From contig NBLJ01000004.1 of assembly GCA_002084545.1 (NCBI GenBank), positions 1-38,979 on the forward strand: a DNA stretch of 38,979 bases. Direction: 5' to 3'. Source of the DNA: Desulfobacteraceae bacterium 4572_123 (GTDB lineage Bacteria > Desulfobacterota > Desulfobacteria > Desulfobacterales > 4572-123). The notes under the pieces are model-generated. The model saw nothing but the letters and a program-made list of their open reading frames with translations, searched no databases and was not told the DNA's origin. Made by a program: the position numbers and the translations under genes. Shown piece after piece: positions 7,605 through 16,859 of the stretch. How positions within the stretch are numbered: position 1 is the first letter of the stretch; each line of letters begins with the position of its first letter.

Positions 7605-10600
7605 ATGAAACAGTTCCTGCTGAAGGCGCTTAAATTCTTTTTGATCATTACGCTTATATTGCTGGCGATTTCTCTTGTTTTCGGTCTGGTACTGTGGCTC
7701 GACTGGCCATGGTGGGTAGGACTTTTTGTTATTGTAGGGATAGGCGGATTCTGGCTCGGACTCATATTTATAAAAAAAATACTGCTGCGCCGCCGTGAAC
7801 AGCATTTTGTGAATCAGGTGATCAACCAGGATGAATCCTATATACAAAACATGGGAGCCGAAAGAAAAGACAGTGCCCTTGAACTGCAGCAGCGCTGGAA
7901 AGAGGCCATGGAGGCACTGCGCAAGTCCCACCTGAAAAAACTCGGCAATCCGTTATACGTTCTTCCGTGGTACCTTGTTATCGGAGAGAGCGGTTCCGGC
8001 AAGACAACGGCCATCAAGAGCGCCCGTCTCTCCTCGCCCTTTGCGGAAGTCACCCGTACTTCCGGAATCTCCGGAACCCGCAACTGTGACTGGTGGTTCT
8101 TCGAGCAGGCGATTCTTATCGATACGGCCGGAAGATACGCAATTCCCGTGGATGAAGGCCACGACAAGGATGAATGGCAAAAATTTTTAAGCCAGTTGAT
8201 TAAATTCAGAAAAAAAGAGCCTATCAACGGACTGGTTGTCACCGTGGGCGCCGACAAACTGGTCTCCGCCGGTGCTGAAGTCCTGGAAGCGGACGGGCGT
8301 AAAATCAGACAGCGCATCGATGAACTCATGCGGGTTTTAGGTGCCAGATTTCCGGTTTACCTGCTGGTAACCAAATGCGACCTGGTGCAGGGAATGACCC
8401 AGTTCTGCGATCAGTTGACTGAAAAGAATCACGAACAGGCCATGGGAATGATAAATCTCCATATGACCGGAGAAACAGATTCCTTTCCGGGACGGGCCGT
8501 CAGGACGATCGGAGAAAAACTGCGGGACCTGAGACTGCTGGTACTGCAAAAGACAAAAGACCGCACCGACGGTCAGGGTGTCGATCCCGGCCTGTTGCTT
8601 TTTCCCGAGGAATTTGAACGGCTCAAATCCGGCCTGGACGCTTTTTCCAAAGGAGCTTTCCAGAAAAATCCATACCAGGAATCGCCTCTTTTAAGGGGCC
8701 TGTTTTTCAGCAGCGGACGTCAGGAAGGGAGCCCATATTCTCATTTTTTAAATGCCCTGGGACTCATCGGCACGCGGGATGTTCTGCCCGGAACCAACCG
8801 GGGGCTGTTTCTGCACGATCTGTTTACAAAAATTTTCCCGCGCGACCGAGCCCTGTTTGCGCCCACGCAGCGTACCCTTGAATGGGGACGCCTTACCCGC
8901 AACCTGGGCCTGACATCCTGGGTTGCCCTGGTGCTTGCCCTCTGCGGGCTGCTCAGTTTTACTTTTGTAAAAAATCTTCAAACTATACGCACGATATCAC
9001 GCGAATTTTCAAAGCCGGCTCTTCTGTCCGGGGAACTGTTCAACGATGTCATTACCATGAACCGGTTTCAGCAGGCCGTTTTAAAAATTGAAAAACAGAA
9101 CAGACACTGGTGGATTCCACGCATGGGCCTGAATCAGAGCCTGGATGTTGAAAACACAATGAAAGAAAAATACTGCCGGCTTTTTAAAGACGGGTTCATG
9201 CTTCCTCTTGAAGAGCAGATGACTCAGTCCATGACCGGTTTTTCGGATGTCACTTCCGAAAAGATTATTGTTCAGTATGTGGATTATCTTGTCAAGCGCA
9301 TCAACCTGATTAAGGCCCGGCTTGAAGAAAAAGATGCTGAAAAGATGGCAGCCATGGGACAACCGTCTTACGAAGCCATCGCCATAAAACCGGGCCATGA
9401 GATTATTCCCGAGCTTAAAGAAAAATTTGCCGGGTTGTATCTGCATTCGCTGCTCTGGCGCCAGGACCCGATCGTACTCAACCGGGAGATGAATAATTTA
9501 CAAACATGGCTGAAACATATTTTGATCAACAAACGATCCAACCTCAACTGGCTGGTCCAGTGGGTTGACAATGACCCTGATCTCGCCGGGCCGACCCTGG
9601 CTGATTTCTGGGGCGGAAGTCTTGATCTGACGGAAGAACCTTTGATACCCGCGGCCTATACTGCAAAAGGAAAGAAAAAAATCGATGCTTTCCTTGGGGA
9701 AATTGAGTCGGCCCTGCCCGACCCATTGATCATTGCCGAACGTAAGCTTGAGTTCAAACAGTGGTATTTCGATGCCTATCTTGAAAAATGGCATCTTTTT
9801 GCCGCGAATTTTACCCGGGGCATAGAACGGCTTCAAGGCCTCGAAGAATGGCAGCCCGTTGCAGCAGGCATGGCGTTTGACAACAGTCCCTATTTTGTTT
9901 TTCTTGAAAAAATGCGCCAGGACCTTTTGCCGTTGATTGATACCGGGAATGTGCCGTCATGGATAGATCTGGTTTATGAGTATGGAATCGCCATGGATCA
10001 GGCCGGAAAGACTGCTCCGAAAAAAATCGTTAAATCAGGCATTATCGAACGGGCGGCCAGCCAGGTAAAGGCCAAGGTTGCAAGAATAGAAAAGAAAATA
10101 GACATTAAAGGCGGACGGCGGTTGGATATTAAATCACAACTCATGGTCGTCGATGCCCTGACCCGATACCGCAAGGCACTTGGTGCTATTGCCCCGGCCG
10201 CATCTTCCAGGAGGGTGGCGTTTCAAATGGCCGGTCAGATGTTCAGCGAAGATCCTTCTGAAGGAAAATCTTCCTTTTTCATGGCAAAAAACGCCATTGC
10301 CGATATGAAAGCCGCACTGCAAAGCGTAAAACCCGAAGACCGGATTTTCTGGGACCTGATAACAGGCCCCCTTGATTATTATTGGGATTTTGTATGTAAA
10401 GAGACCGCCTGCCGGCTATCCACAATCTGGGAACAGCAAGTTCTAGTCGAAATTCAGGGAGTTACAAAAAAAAGAGTTATTAACGAAATTCTGCTGGGGC
10501 AGGATGGATTTGCCGTAAAGTTTATCAAGGGCCCTGCTGCGCCTTTTATCGGTCGGACCCTGAAAAAAGGCTATTTTGCTCGAAAAATAGAGGGAAAAAC

Positions 10601-11210
10601 AATTCCTTTCTCCGATGAATTTTTAAACTTTTTTACAAAAGGCGTCACAGCCATGACCCCCGCCCGTGTTGCCAAAATGGAAACGAGTGTGCCGGTTAAA
10701 CCGCTTAAATCAAATTATTTTGTTTCGATAAAAGGCCTTCCTACCGATGCAAACGCCGATGCAGTTGTGCAGCCGCACGCGACAGTGCTTGAACTTCAGT
10801 GTGCCGAGGGAAGTCAGAAGCTGACCAACCTGAACTATCCCGTGCATAAAACATTCAACTGGTCGCCGGGCAGTTGCGGTGATATTACTTTTCAAATCCA
10901 GGTAGGAGACCTTGTGCTGGCCAGGAAATACACCGGTGAAAAAGCTTTTGTAAATTTTTTGAAAGATTTTGCCAGGGGAAAAAAAATATTTTACCCGAAG
11001 GATTTCCCCAGGCAGGAAAAGGCCCTTAAAGGGCTTAACATCAAGTCGATCCGGGTGAATTACGGATTAAACGGACATAAGCCGCTTTTAAGCGCCGTAT
11101 ATGCCATAGAAGATGCCGAACGTAAAAAAGCGGCTGCCGCTAAAAAACGAAAACAAGGCCCCAAGGTGCCAAAGGTGCCTCAGGAGATTACTAAGTGCTG
11201 GGATCTTTAA
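7605..11210 (+). CDS. tssM: T6SS inner-membrane protein TssM (IcmF/VasK)
   Basis: A 1201-residue protein, typical for TssM. Two transmembrane helices lie at about residues 12-33 and 36-56. A cytoplasmic NTPase domain follows with Walker A GESGSGKT (residues 127-134) and an IDTAGRY Walker B-like motif near 171-178. A third transmembrane helix is at about 438-457 (SWVALVLALCGLLSFTFV), followed by a large periplasmic part. Its C-terminal beta domain (from about residue 1030, PLKSNYFVSIKGLP) is the region that binds TssJ in the family. Walker A looks intact, so NTP binding is plausible. It overlaps tagF by 16 bases. Confidence 0.96.
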   Translation: MKQFLLKALKFFLIITLILLAISLVFGLVLWLDWPWWVGLFVIVGIGGFWLGLIFIKKILLRRREQHFVNQVINQDESYIQNMGAERKDSALELQQRWKEAMEALRKSHLKKLGNPLYVLPWYLVIGESGSGKTTAIKSARLSSPFAEVTRTSGISGTRNCDWWFFEQAILIDTAGRYAIPVDEGHDKDEWQKFLSQLIKFRKKEPINGLVVTVGADKLVSAGAEVLEADGRKIRQRIDELMRVLGARFPVYLLVTKCDLVQGMTQFCDQLTEKNHEQAMGMINLHMTGETDSFPGRAVRTIGEKLRDLRLLVLQKTKDRTDGQGVDPGLLLFPEEFERLKSGLDAFSKGAFQKNPYQESPLLRGLFFSSGRQEGSPYSHFLNALGLIGTRDVLPGTNRGLFLHDLFTKIFPRDRALFAPTQRTLEWGRLTRNLGLTSWVALVLALCGLLSFTFVKNLQTIRTISREFSKPALLSGELFNDVITMNRFQQAVLKIEKQNRHWWIPRMGLNQSLDVENTMKEKYCRLFKDGFMLPLEEQMTQSMTGFSDVTSEKIIVQYVDYLVKRINLIKARLEEKDAEKMAAMGQPSYEAIAIKPGHEIIPELKEKFAGLYLHSLLWRQDPIVLNREMNNLQTWLKHILINKRSNLNWLVQWVDNDPDLAGPTLADFWGGSLDLTEEPLIPAAYTAKGKKKIDAFLGEIESALPDPLIIAERKLEFKQWYFDAYLEKWHLFAANFTRGIERLQGLEEWQPVAAGMAFDNSPYFVFLEKMRQDLLPLIDTGNVPSWIDLVYEYGIAMDQAGKTAPKKIVKSGIIERAASQVKAKVARIEKKIDIKGGRRLDIKSQLMVVDALTRYRKALGAIAPAASSRRVAFQMAGQMFSEDPSEGKSSFFMAKNAIADMKAALQSVKPEDRIFWDLITGPLDYYWDFVCKETACRLSTIWEQQVLVEIQGVTKKRVINEILLGQDGFAVKFIKGPAAPFIGRTLKKGYFARKIEGKTIPFSDEFLNFFTKGVTAMTPARVAKMETSVPVKPLKSNYFVSIKGLPTDANADAVVQPHATVLELQCAEGSQKLTNLNYPVHKTFNWSPGSCGDITFQIQVGDLVLARKYTGEKAFVNFLKDFARGKKIFYPKDFPRQEKALKGLNIKSIRVNYGLNGHKPLLSAVYAIEDAERKKAAAAKKRKQGPKVPKVPQEITKCWDL

Positions 11211-11995
11211 ATGCCGGAAAAAAATGGGAATGGTGTGCAAACGGCAAACATCCCGCGAGCCGGGATTATTTCAGAATTGCCACGCAGCATCCCCTGCTGA
11301 ACGCTTTTATCGAATGGATGGATAAGGGTTATACTCAGCTTAAAACACGGCCCGAATACGGCCGGACCCTTTATTCCTGGCGTTTCTGGGTAAAAGGTGC
11401 ACTGCCCGACACCCTGGTTTGCGGCATCATCCGGGACAGCAGCGACGGCCTTGGGCGTCCATACCCTCTCCTTATTATAGGAGCCGGTACCGTAATCAAA
11501 TGGCGGTCACATCTGGAACTGCTGCCATTTGCTCTTGAAAATACCTGGAAACAGATGGAATCCCTGGCTGCCGGCAGGTTTTCGGATTTACAATCACTTA
11601 AAAAGGAAATCGGACGTCTTGCCCCCCCTTTGGCAAACTGGCGGTTAATCAACATGCACCTGAAAGAATCAGAAACCCGGCGTTCAGATCGGGGCGCGCC
11701 GCGTTCCGGTGATGATATAAACCGACTGCCTTCATTCGAAAAGCCCGTTTCACAACAGGAACAGCTTTTTTGGGAAATTATGAATCCGGCAACTGAAAAC
11801 CCGCTGAATCTGGCCAGGTCATGGAGTTTACAGTTAGTAAAACAGTCTGTTGATCCGCCCAGCGCTTTTGTAATGGGCGGAATACCGGAAAAATCCTATC
11901 TGGGCTTTTTTTTCCGGCCTCTTGGTATCAGGGATTTTACCCGGCTTTGGTCGATAGAATCGGATGACAACCGTTTACCGGCGCAAACTATATAA
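11195..11995 (+). CDS. tagF: T6SS accessory protein TagF (ImpM/DUF2094)
   Basis: A 266-residue protein starting at GTG 11195, with AGGAG at 11182-11186, inside the end of tssM. Family features are the early K-x-P-x-x-x-D-Y-F-R element (GKHPASRDYFR), SWRFWVKGALP, GRPYPLLII, and the C-terminal SWSLQLVKQS...GGIPEKSYLGFFFRPL. TagF proteins are cytoplasmic. In Pseudomonas aeruginosa and Agrobacterium they act as post-translational repressors, the former opposing the Thr-phosphorylation pathway. Here TagF is alone; no PppA phosphatase domain is fused and no kinase gene is in view. Confidence 0.9.
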   Translation: MLGSLNAGKKWEWCANGKHPASRDYFRIATQHPLLNAFIEWMDKGYTQLKTRPEYGRTLYSWRFWVKGALPDTLVCGIIRDSSDGLGRPYPLLIIGAGTVIKWRSHLELLPFALENTWKQMESLAAGRFSDLQSLKKEIGRLAPPLANWRLINMHLKESETRRSDRGAPRSGDDINRLPSFEKPVSQQEQLFWEIMNPATENPLNLARSWSLQLVKQSVDPPSAFVMGGIPEKSYLGFFFRPLGIRDFTRLWSIESDDNRLPAQTI

Positions 11996-12015
11996 AAAAC
12001 ACAAAGGTATTTCTC

Positions 12016-12816
12016 ATGGAACTAAAAGAACTTATTAAATCCGGCCCGCTGGCTCAGGCACGGGCAGAACTGGTGGCTGCCGTGAAAGCCTCTCCAGCCG
12101 ACCAGGGAAACCGCATTCTTTTGTTTCAGGTTCTGGCCTGCATGGGCGAATGGGATAAAGCCCGCCGGCACCTTGAAATTATTGCATCCCGGGATTCAAA
12201 CAGCCAGGCCGGAGTTCAGCCCTGGCTGAACCTGATTCAAGCTGAAACGGAACGGCTTGAAGTTATCCATGGTAAACAAGCGCCCTCTTTTTTGCCGGAA
12301 CCTCCGAATTACCAGAAAATTTATGAGGATGCCTGTCAAAAGCTAAACAAGGGCGAGTTCCAGGCTGCCAAGGCCGATTTTCTGGAAATCGCCGGCCGTC
12401 GTCCTGGTGTTTCAGGAACCTGGAACAATAAACAATTTACTGGGTTCCAGGGTACGGACACACGGTTGTTCTGCTTTCTGGAAGCGTTTGTCCACGAACG
12501 CTATATTCTTTTGCCCTTTGAATTTGTTCGGGAATTGACCCTTGCCCCGCCAAAAAGTTTCCTGGACCTTTTGTGGGCTTCGGCAACGATTACAACCTGG
12601 GAAGGATTAACGCTCAACTGCTTTCTGCCGGTGATTTACCCGGAAACATTTCTCTTACCCGATGATCGATTGAAACGAGGAGAGATGACCGACTGGATAG
12701 ACCTGGGAGAAAAAATTTATCAGGGAGCGGGCCGGCAGGTTTTCCAGGCCGGCGAGGAAGACGTCGGGATACTTGAAATTCAACAAATAATTTTCAATCC
12801 GCTTGCAGTGGAGTAA
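12016..12816 (+). CDS. tagJ: T6SS accessory protein TagJ (ImpE)
   Basis: A 266-residue ImpE-family protein. It opens with a TPR-like helical pair (ELIKSGPLAQARAELVAAVKA; FQVLACMGEWDKARRHLEI). A C-terminal alpha/beta domain contains WASATITTWEG and PVIYPETF. In P. aeruginosa H1-T6SS the orthologue (HsiE1) binds the TssB sheath protein and the ClpV ATPase, so a role in sheath turnover is expected. Its place immediately before tssA-tssB-tssC fits. Spacing is 20 bases from tagF and 4 bases to the tssA start used here. Confidence 0.9.
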   Translation: MELKELIKSGPLAQARAELVAAVKASPADQGNRILLFQVLACMGEWDKARRHLEIIASRDSNSQAGVQPWLNLIQAETERLEVIHGKQAPSFLPEPPNYQKIYEDACQKLNKGEFQAAKADFLEIAGRRPGVSGTWNNKQFTGFQGTDTRLFCFLEAFVHERYILLPFEFVRELTLAPPKSFLDLLWASATITTWEGLTLNCFLPVIYPETFLLPDDRLKRGEMTDWIDLGEKIYQGAGRQVFQAGEEDVGILEIQQIIFNPLAVE

Positions 12817-12820
12817 AATA

Positions 12821-14215
12821 ATGAAATATACAATTGATATCAATGCAATCACCTCTCCGATACCCGGAGAAAACCCTTGTGGTGAAAACCTCCGTTATGA
12901 CCCGGTCTATGATGAAATAAAAGAGGCCAGACGAGCCGATGATGAACTTGACCGTGGAGAATGGGAATATGAAATAAAAGTTGCCGACTGGGACAAGGTT
13001 ATGGGGCTTTGCGGGGAGGCACTTTCAAAAAGGAGCAAAGATCTCCAGATTGCCGCATGGCTTACAGAGGCGCTTGTAAGAATCCAGGGTTTTAAAGGTC
13101 TTGCGACAGGTCTCGGCATTCTCACCTGTTTTTTAAAGGATTTCTGGGACAATGTTTATCCGGAAATTGATGATGATGATCTGGATTACAGGGTTGGTCC
13201 TTTGGAGTTTTTAAACAATAAGCTCTGGCTCCCCGTTAAAGAAATTCCGGTAACCGACCCTCGTGTTTCACCAGGCTATTCGTGGTCGTTATGGCAGGAA
13301 TCCCGTCAGGTGGGTTCCGCTAAGGATCTTGTGAACGAGTTTGGTGACGTCAATGACAGCAAAAAGGCGGCACGCGATGAAAAAATAGCTGACGGCAAAC
13401 TGCCGGCCGAAGATTTTGACGGTGCCGTCGCCTCGTCGTCAAAGGCATTTTATGTGGAATTAGATGAAGTTCTTACATCATGTGCGGAAGCTTTTAAGAC
13501 CTTTGACGAAACAGTGGATGAAAAATTCGGGAACGATGGCCCCAGACTGTCGGAGCTGAAGCAGTCCATTGAAGACTGTGCACTCTTTATTTCACGGACA
13601 CTAAAAAAAAAGCGGGAAATTGAACCTGATCCCGAACCGGAAATTGAAGCCGTACCAGAGGCCGGTATTGAGGTAAAAAATTCTTCAAAAACAGCACAGG
13701 ATAACAATGCAGCCGGAGTAACGGAATCGGCTGAACCTTTGGCCAGACCAGTGACGCCGGTAAGCGGCGGCGCTTCAGTACCGGCCGCTTCCATGCAGTT
13801 ACCTTCGAATATTCCAAACGATTCCGATTCCATGGAACAGGCATTTTGGGATGAGGCTTTGAACATTCTGCAGTCCTCGGGTATAAAAAAAGCACTGGCA
13901 ACCCTTCTTCACGCCTCGAGCAGTGCGCCATCCATAAGACAGCAGAGCAGGTATCGGCTTCTGATCGTCAGGCTGTGCATCAAGGCGGGGAAACCTGGAC
14001 TTGCAAGGCCGATTATGGAAGAATTGTATGGATTAATTGAACAACTGGGCCTCGAACAGTGGGAATCCCCCATGTGGATAGCGGAAGTGCTTGATATCTA
14101 CTATCAGATTCTGACAGTGGAAGGCGCCCCGGATGACGACATTAACAAAGCATATTATGAGCTTTATCCAAGGATTGTTACAAAAGATATAACAAAGGCG
14201 ATGAAATATGAATAA
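12821..14215 (+). CDS. tssA: T6SS assembly protein TssA (ImpA)
   Basis: A 464-residue protein with the ImpA N-terminal domain: ITSPIPGENPCGENLRYDPVYDEIKEARR, then WDKVMGLCGEALSKRSKDLQIAAWLTEALVR and FWDNVYPEIDDDDLDYR. A Pro/Glu/Ala-rich linker follows at about residues 270-340. The C-terminal helical domain (FWDEALNILQSSG to DINKAYYELYPRI) resembles the VasJ-like TssA C-terminus. TssA primes baseplate and sheath polymerisation. An upstream in-frame TTG at 12803 exists, but the ATG at 12821 has GGAG seven bases before it and begins the conserved domain, so I use it. It ends 52 bases before tssB. Confidence 0.92.
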   Translation: MKYTIDINAITSPIPGENPCGENLRYDPVYDEIKEARRADDELDRGEWEYEIKVADWDKVMGLCGEALSKRSKDLQIAAWLTEALVRIQGFKGLATGLGILTCFLKDFWDNVYPEIDDDDLDYRVGPLEFLNNKLWLPVKEIPVTDPRVSPGYSWSLWQESRQVGSAKDLVNEFGDVNDSKKAARDEKIADGKLPAEDFDGAVASSSKAFYVELDEVLTSCAEAFKTFDETVDEKFGNDGPRLSELKQSIEDCALFISRTLKKKREIEPDPEPEIEAVPEAGIEVKNSSKTAQDNNAAGVTESAEPLARPVTPVSGGASVPAASMQLPSNIPNDSDSMEQAFWDEALNILQSSGIKKALATLLHASSSAPSIRQQSRYRLLIVRLCIKAGKPGLARPIMEELYGLIEQLGLEQWESPMWIAEVLDIYYQILTVEGAPDDDINKAYYELYPRIVTKDITKAMKYE

Positions 14216-14267
14216 TACAGGATTGAAAATTCAGGAATAATCCAATCAACAAAAAGGAGGATAAACC

Positions 14268-14792
14268 ATGGCTAAGGAGAGTTTACAGCATACCCTCGAC
14301 AGGGTAAGAGCCCCCAGGGTTCAGATAACCTATGATGTGGAAGTGGGTGACGCGATCGAGATGAAGGAGATCCCTTTTGTCGTAGGTGTCCTTGGAGATT
14401 TGTCCGGCAAACCGGATGAACCTCTGCCAAAGCTCAAAGACAGAAAGTTCGTGGAAATCGACAGGGATAATTTCGATACCGTTCTTGCCGGCATGAAACC
14501 AAGGCTCGCCTTCAGAGCTGACAACAAGCTTACCGATGACGACTCGAAAATGGCTGTAGAGCTTAGGTTTAAATCCATGGATGATTTTCATCCCGAGCGT
14601 GTTGCCGAGCAGATAACACCGGTACGAAAACTGGTAGATGCCCGAAAAAAGCTTTCAGATCTGCTCAACAAACTGGATGGAAACGACAAGCTGGATGAAT
14701 TGCTTCAGGATGTTATTTCAAGCACCGATACCCTGGAAAAACTCGGGTCCGAGGCGGGTGTTGAAAAACCGGAAGCGGGAAAAGACGAATAA
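14268..14792 (+). CDS. tssB: T6SS contractile sheath small subunit TssB (VipA)
   Basis: A 174-residue protein of normal TssB size with the family core: RVRAPRVQITYDVE, VGVLGDLSGKP, KFVEIDRDNFD, the Asp-Asp-Phe-His-Pro-Glu element (MDDFHPERVAEQ), and ARKKLSDLLNKLDG. TssB pairs with TssC to build the cytoplasmic contractile sheath. A strong AAAAGGAGG lies just before the ATG, fitting high expression. It is followed 19 bases later by tssC. A second TssB-like domain occurs fused in the hybrid protein at 24982-26556. Confidence 0.97.
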   Translation: MAKESLQHTLDRVRAPRVQITYDVEVGDAIEMKEIPFVVGVLGDLSGKPDEPLPKLKDRKFVEIDRDNFDTVLAGMKPRLAFRADNKLTDDDSKMAVELRFKSMDDFHPERVAEQITPVRKLVDARKKLSDLLNKLDGNDKLDELLQDVISSTDTLEKLGSEAGVEKPEAGKDE

Positions 14793-14811
14793 ATAAAGGG
14801 AGGTGATGGAT

Positions 14812-16302
14812 ATGGCTGAAAATCAGCAAGATACGCAACAGGATCAAGCACGGGAAGTTACGGAAGAAAAAACCCTTCTGGATCAAATTCTGGATGAGGG
14901 CAGACTGGTCAGGGATGAAAGCCAGAGAGCCGGCGCCAAAGACCTTATCGGCGAATTTGTCGGGCAGATCATGGAAGGTACCATGACGGTTTCCAAAGAC
15001 ACGGAGTCCATGATCAATTCCAGGATAGCCCAGATAGACAAGCTGATTTCCTCTCAACTGAACGAAGTGATGCACCATCCTGATTTTCAAAAGCTTGAGG
15101 GATCATGGCGCGGGTTGAATTACCTTGTCATGAAAAGCGAAACCGGGGAGCGAATGAAGATCCGGGTGATGAATGCATCCAAAAAAGATCTCCTCAAAGA
15201 CATGGAAAAGGCGAGCGAATTTGATCAGTCCGCCCTTTTCAAAAAAGTTTATGAAGAGGAATACGGAATGTTCGGCGGCGCTTCCTACGGCGCCTTGATC
15301 GGGGATTATGAATTCAGTGCTCATCCGCAGGACATAGCCCTTCTGGGAAAACTGTCCGAGGTCGCTGCCGCGGCCCATGCGCCTTTTATCTCGGCGGCGT
15401 CTCCCAAGTTGTTTAACTGGGACAGCTTCGAAGAGCTGGGTGGTCCAAGGGATCTTGCCAAAATTTTCTCGGGTGCTGATTATGCCAAATGGAGAGCTTT
15501 CCGTGATACCGAAGACTCCCGATATGTCTCCCTGGCCCTTCCCCATATCCTGATGAGACTCCCCTACGGACAGGATAATGTCCCTGTGGAGGCCTTCAAT
15601 TATGAGGAAGAAGTTGACGGGACCGACAGCAGTAAATATCTATGGGGAAATGCCGCCTATGCTCTTGGCACCCGCCTGACTGATGCCTTTGCCAAATTCA
15701 GCTGGTGCGCTGCCATCCGGGGTGTGGAAGGCGGAGGACTTGTGGAAGATCTGCCTACCCATACATTCAAGACGGACGAAGGCGATGTTGCACTCAAGTG
15801 CCCCACTGAAATAGCCATTACGGACCGGCGTGAAAAGGAATTCGCTGATCTTGGTTTTGTACCCCTGGTCCACTGCAAGGGGACAGACTATGCGGCATTT
15901 TTCAGTACCCAGACTGTCAATAAGCCAAAGGTGTATGACTCTGATTCGGCCAATGCCAACGCTAAACTCTCATCACAGCTTCAGTATCTGCTTGCCACAT
16001 CCAGGTTTGCACATTACCTGAAGTCCATCATGCGGGATAAAATCGGAAGCTTCATGACACGACAGAATGCCGAGGATTTCCTGAACAAATGGATCAGCAG
16101 TTATGTTCTTCTGGATGATAATGCCTCCCAGGAGATGAAATCCAAGTATCCTTTGCGTGAAGCGAGAATCGATGTGACCGAAATTCCCGGCAAGCCGGGT
16201 GCTTACAGGGCCGTGTCGTTTCTTAAACCCCATTTTCAACTGGATGAACTGTCTGTTTCATTGAGGCTGGTCGCGGATCTGCCGCCTCCGGCACAAGGAT
16301 AG
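14812..16302 (+). CDS. tssC: T6SS contractile sheath large subunit TssC (VipB)
   Basis: A 496-residue protein covering the whole TssC fold: HHPDFQKLEGSWRGLNYLV, GDYEFSAHPQDI, HAPFISAASP, RYVSLALPHILMRLPYG, WGNAAYALG, RFAHYLKSIMRDKIGSFM, and the C-terminal VTEIPGKPGAYRAVSFLKPHFQ. This last segment, absent from the hybrid at 24982, holds the part of TssC that interlocks with neighbouring subunits and with ClpV-sensitive elements in the family. The start is ATG 14812, eight bases after GGAGG; a GTG at 14803 and an ATG at 14806 overlap the Shine-Dalgarno and are unlikely. TssC forms the sheath with TssB. Confidence 0.97.
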   Translation: MAENQQDTQQDQAREVTEEKTLLDQILDEGRLVRDESQRAGAKDLIGEFVGQIMEGTMTVSKDTESMINSRIAQIDKLISSQLNEVMHHPDFQKLEGSWRGLNYLVMKSETGERMKIRVMNASKKDLLKDMEKASEFDQSALFKKVYEEEYGMFGGASYGALIGDYEFSAHPQDIALLGKLSEVAAAAHAPFISAASPKLFNWDSFEELGGPRDLAKIFSGADYAKWRAFRDTEDSRYVSLALPHILMRLPYGQDNVPVEAFNYEEEVDGTDSSKYLWGNAAYALGTRLTDAFAKFSWCAAIRGVEGGGLVEDLPTHTFKTDEGDVALKCPTEIAITDRREKEFADLGFVPLVHCKGTDYAAFFSTQTVNKPKVYDSDSANANAKLSSQLQYLLATSRFAHYLKSIMRDKIGSFMTRQNAEDFLNKWISSYVLLDDNASQEMKSKYPLREARIDVTEIPGKPGAYRAVSFLKPHFQLDELSVSLRLVADLPPPAQG

Positions 16303-16310
16303 TATAGCGT

Positions 16311-16784
16311 ATGCGGGAAAAACAAAACAGCAGGGCTACTATCCTGGACAGGCTTGTGGATATGGAACCTAAGGTTTCCCATGAGCCTGTTCAACGCCTG
16401 TTGTACGATATCAGGCAAGTCAAGGCCATGGTGATTAGAGACATTGAAAATCTCCTGAATACCAGGAGGCAGATATTGCTCATCCCCGCCTCGTACAGGG
16501 AGCTCAATAGATCCGTGTTCATGTACGGCCTTGGAGATTTTACCTCTGAAAATCCCAGGAGTGCAAATGTTCGGCGCACATTACGGCAGGATATTGAAAA
16601 AGCAATTGCTATATTTGAACCCCGGTTGAAGAATGTATCCGTACACCTTGGAGAAGACCCTAAAAAGGAGCGTAATCTCAGATTCAGGATCAGCGGTATG
16701 CTGGTAGTGGAACCTGAGACCGAACCCGTGTCGTTTGACACCTTTTTTGATACAAACAAAGGTGAATATACCATTAAGAGATGA
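16311..16784 (+). CDS. tssE: T6SS baseplate protein TssE (gp25-like)
   Basis: A 157-residue gp25-like lysozyme-related protein: ATILDRLVDME at the start, an I-RDIENLLNTRR element, GLGDFTSENP, then DIEKAIAIFEPRLKNVSVHL and LRFRISGMLVVEPETEPVSF. The family has lost lysozyme activity and acts as a baseplate wedge component that nucleates the sheath. It starts 8 bases after the tssC stop; only a weak AAGGA lies upstream, so translation may be partly coupled to tssC. Confidence 0.93.
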   Translation: MREKQNSRATILDRLVDMEPKVSHEPVQRLLYDIRQVKAMVIRDIENLLNTRRQILLIPASYRELNRSVFMYGLGDFTSENPRSANVRRTLRQDIEKAIAIFEPRLKNVSVHLGEDPKKERNLRFRISGMLVVEPETEPVSFDTFFDTNKGEYTIKR

Positions 16785-16787
16785 GCT

Positions 16788-16850
16788 GTTTCGTTCACGG
16801 CTATCGGTTAAAGCTGACGGTTAAAGCCGTTTATTGTCGGCTGACTTATA
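16788..16850. repeat. Dispersed imperfect repeat related to others in the window
   Basis: Between tssE and tssF lies a stretch with repeated GGTTAAAG elements (CGGTTAAAG at about 16805 and again near 16818) and TGTCGGCTGA. Related strings, some in reverse orientation, occur in the gap at 24941-24962 (GCCGACAGTTAACGGTTT) and at 33684-33714 (ACCGTGAGCTGTGAACC). They look like copies of one intergenic repeat family. No tssF Shine-Dalgarno is seen after it. Confidence 0.35.
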
Positions 16851-16859
16851 AAATAAATT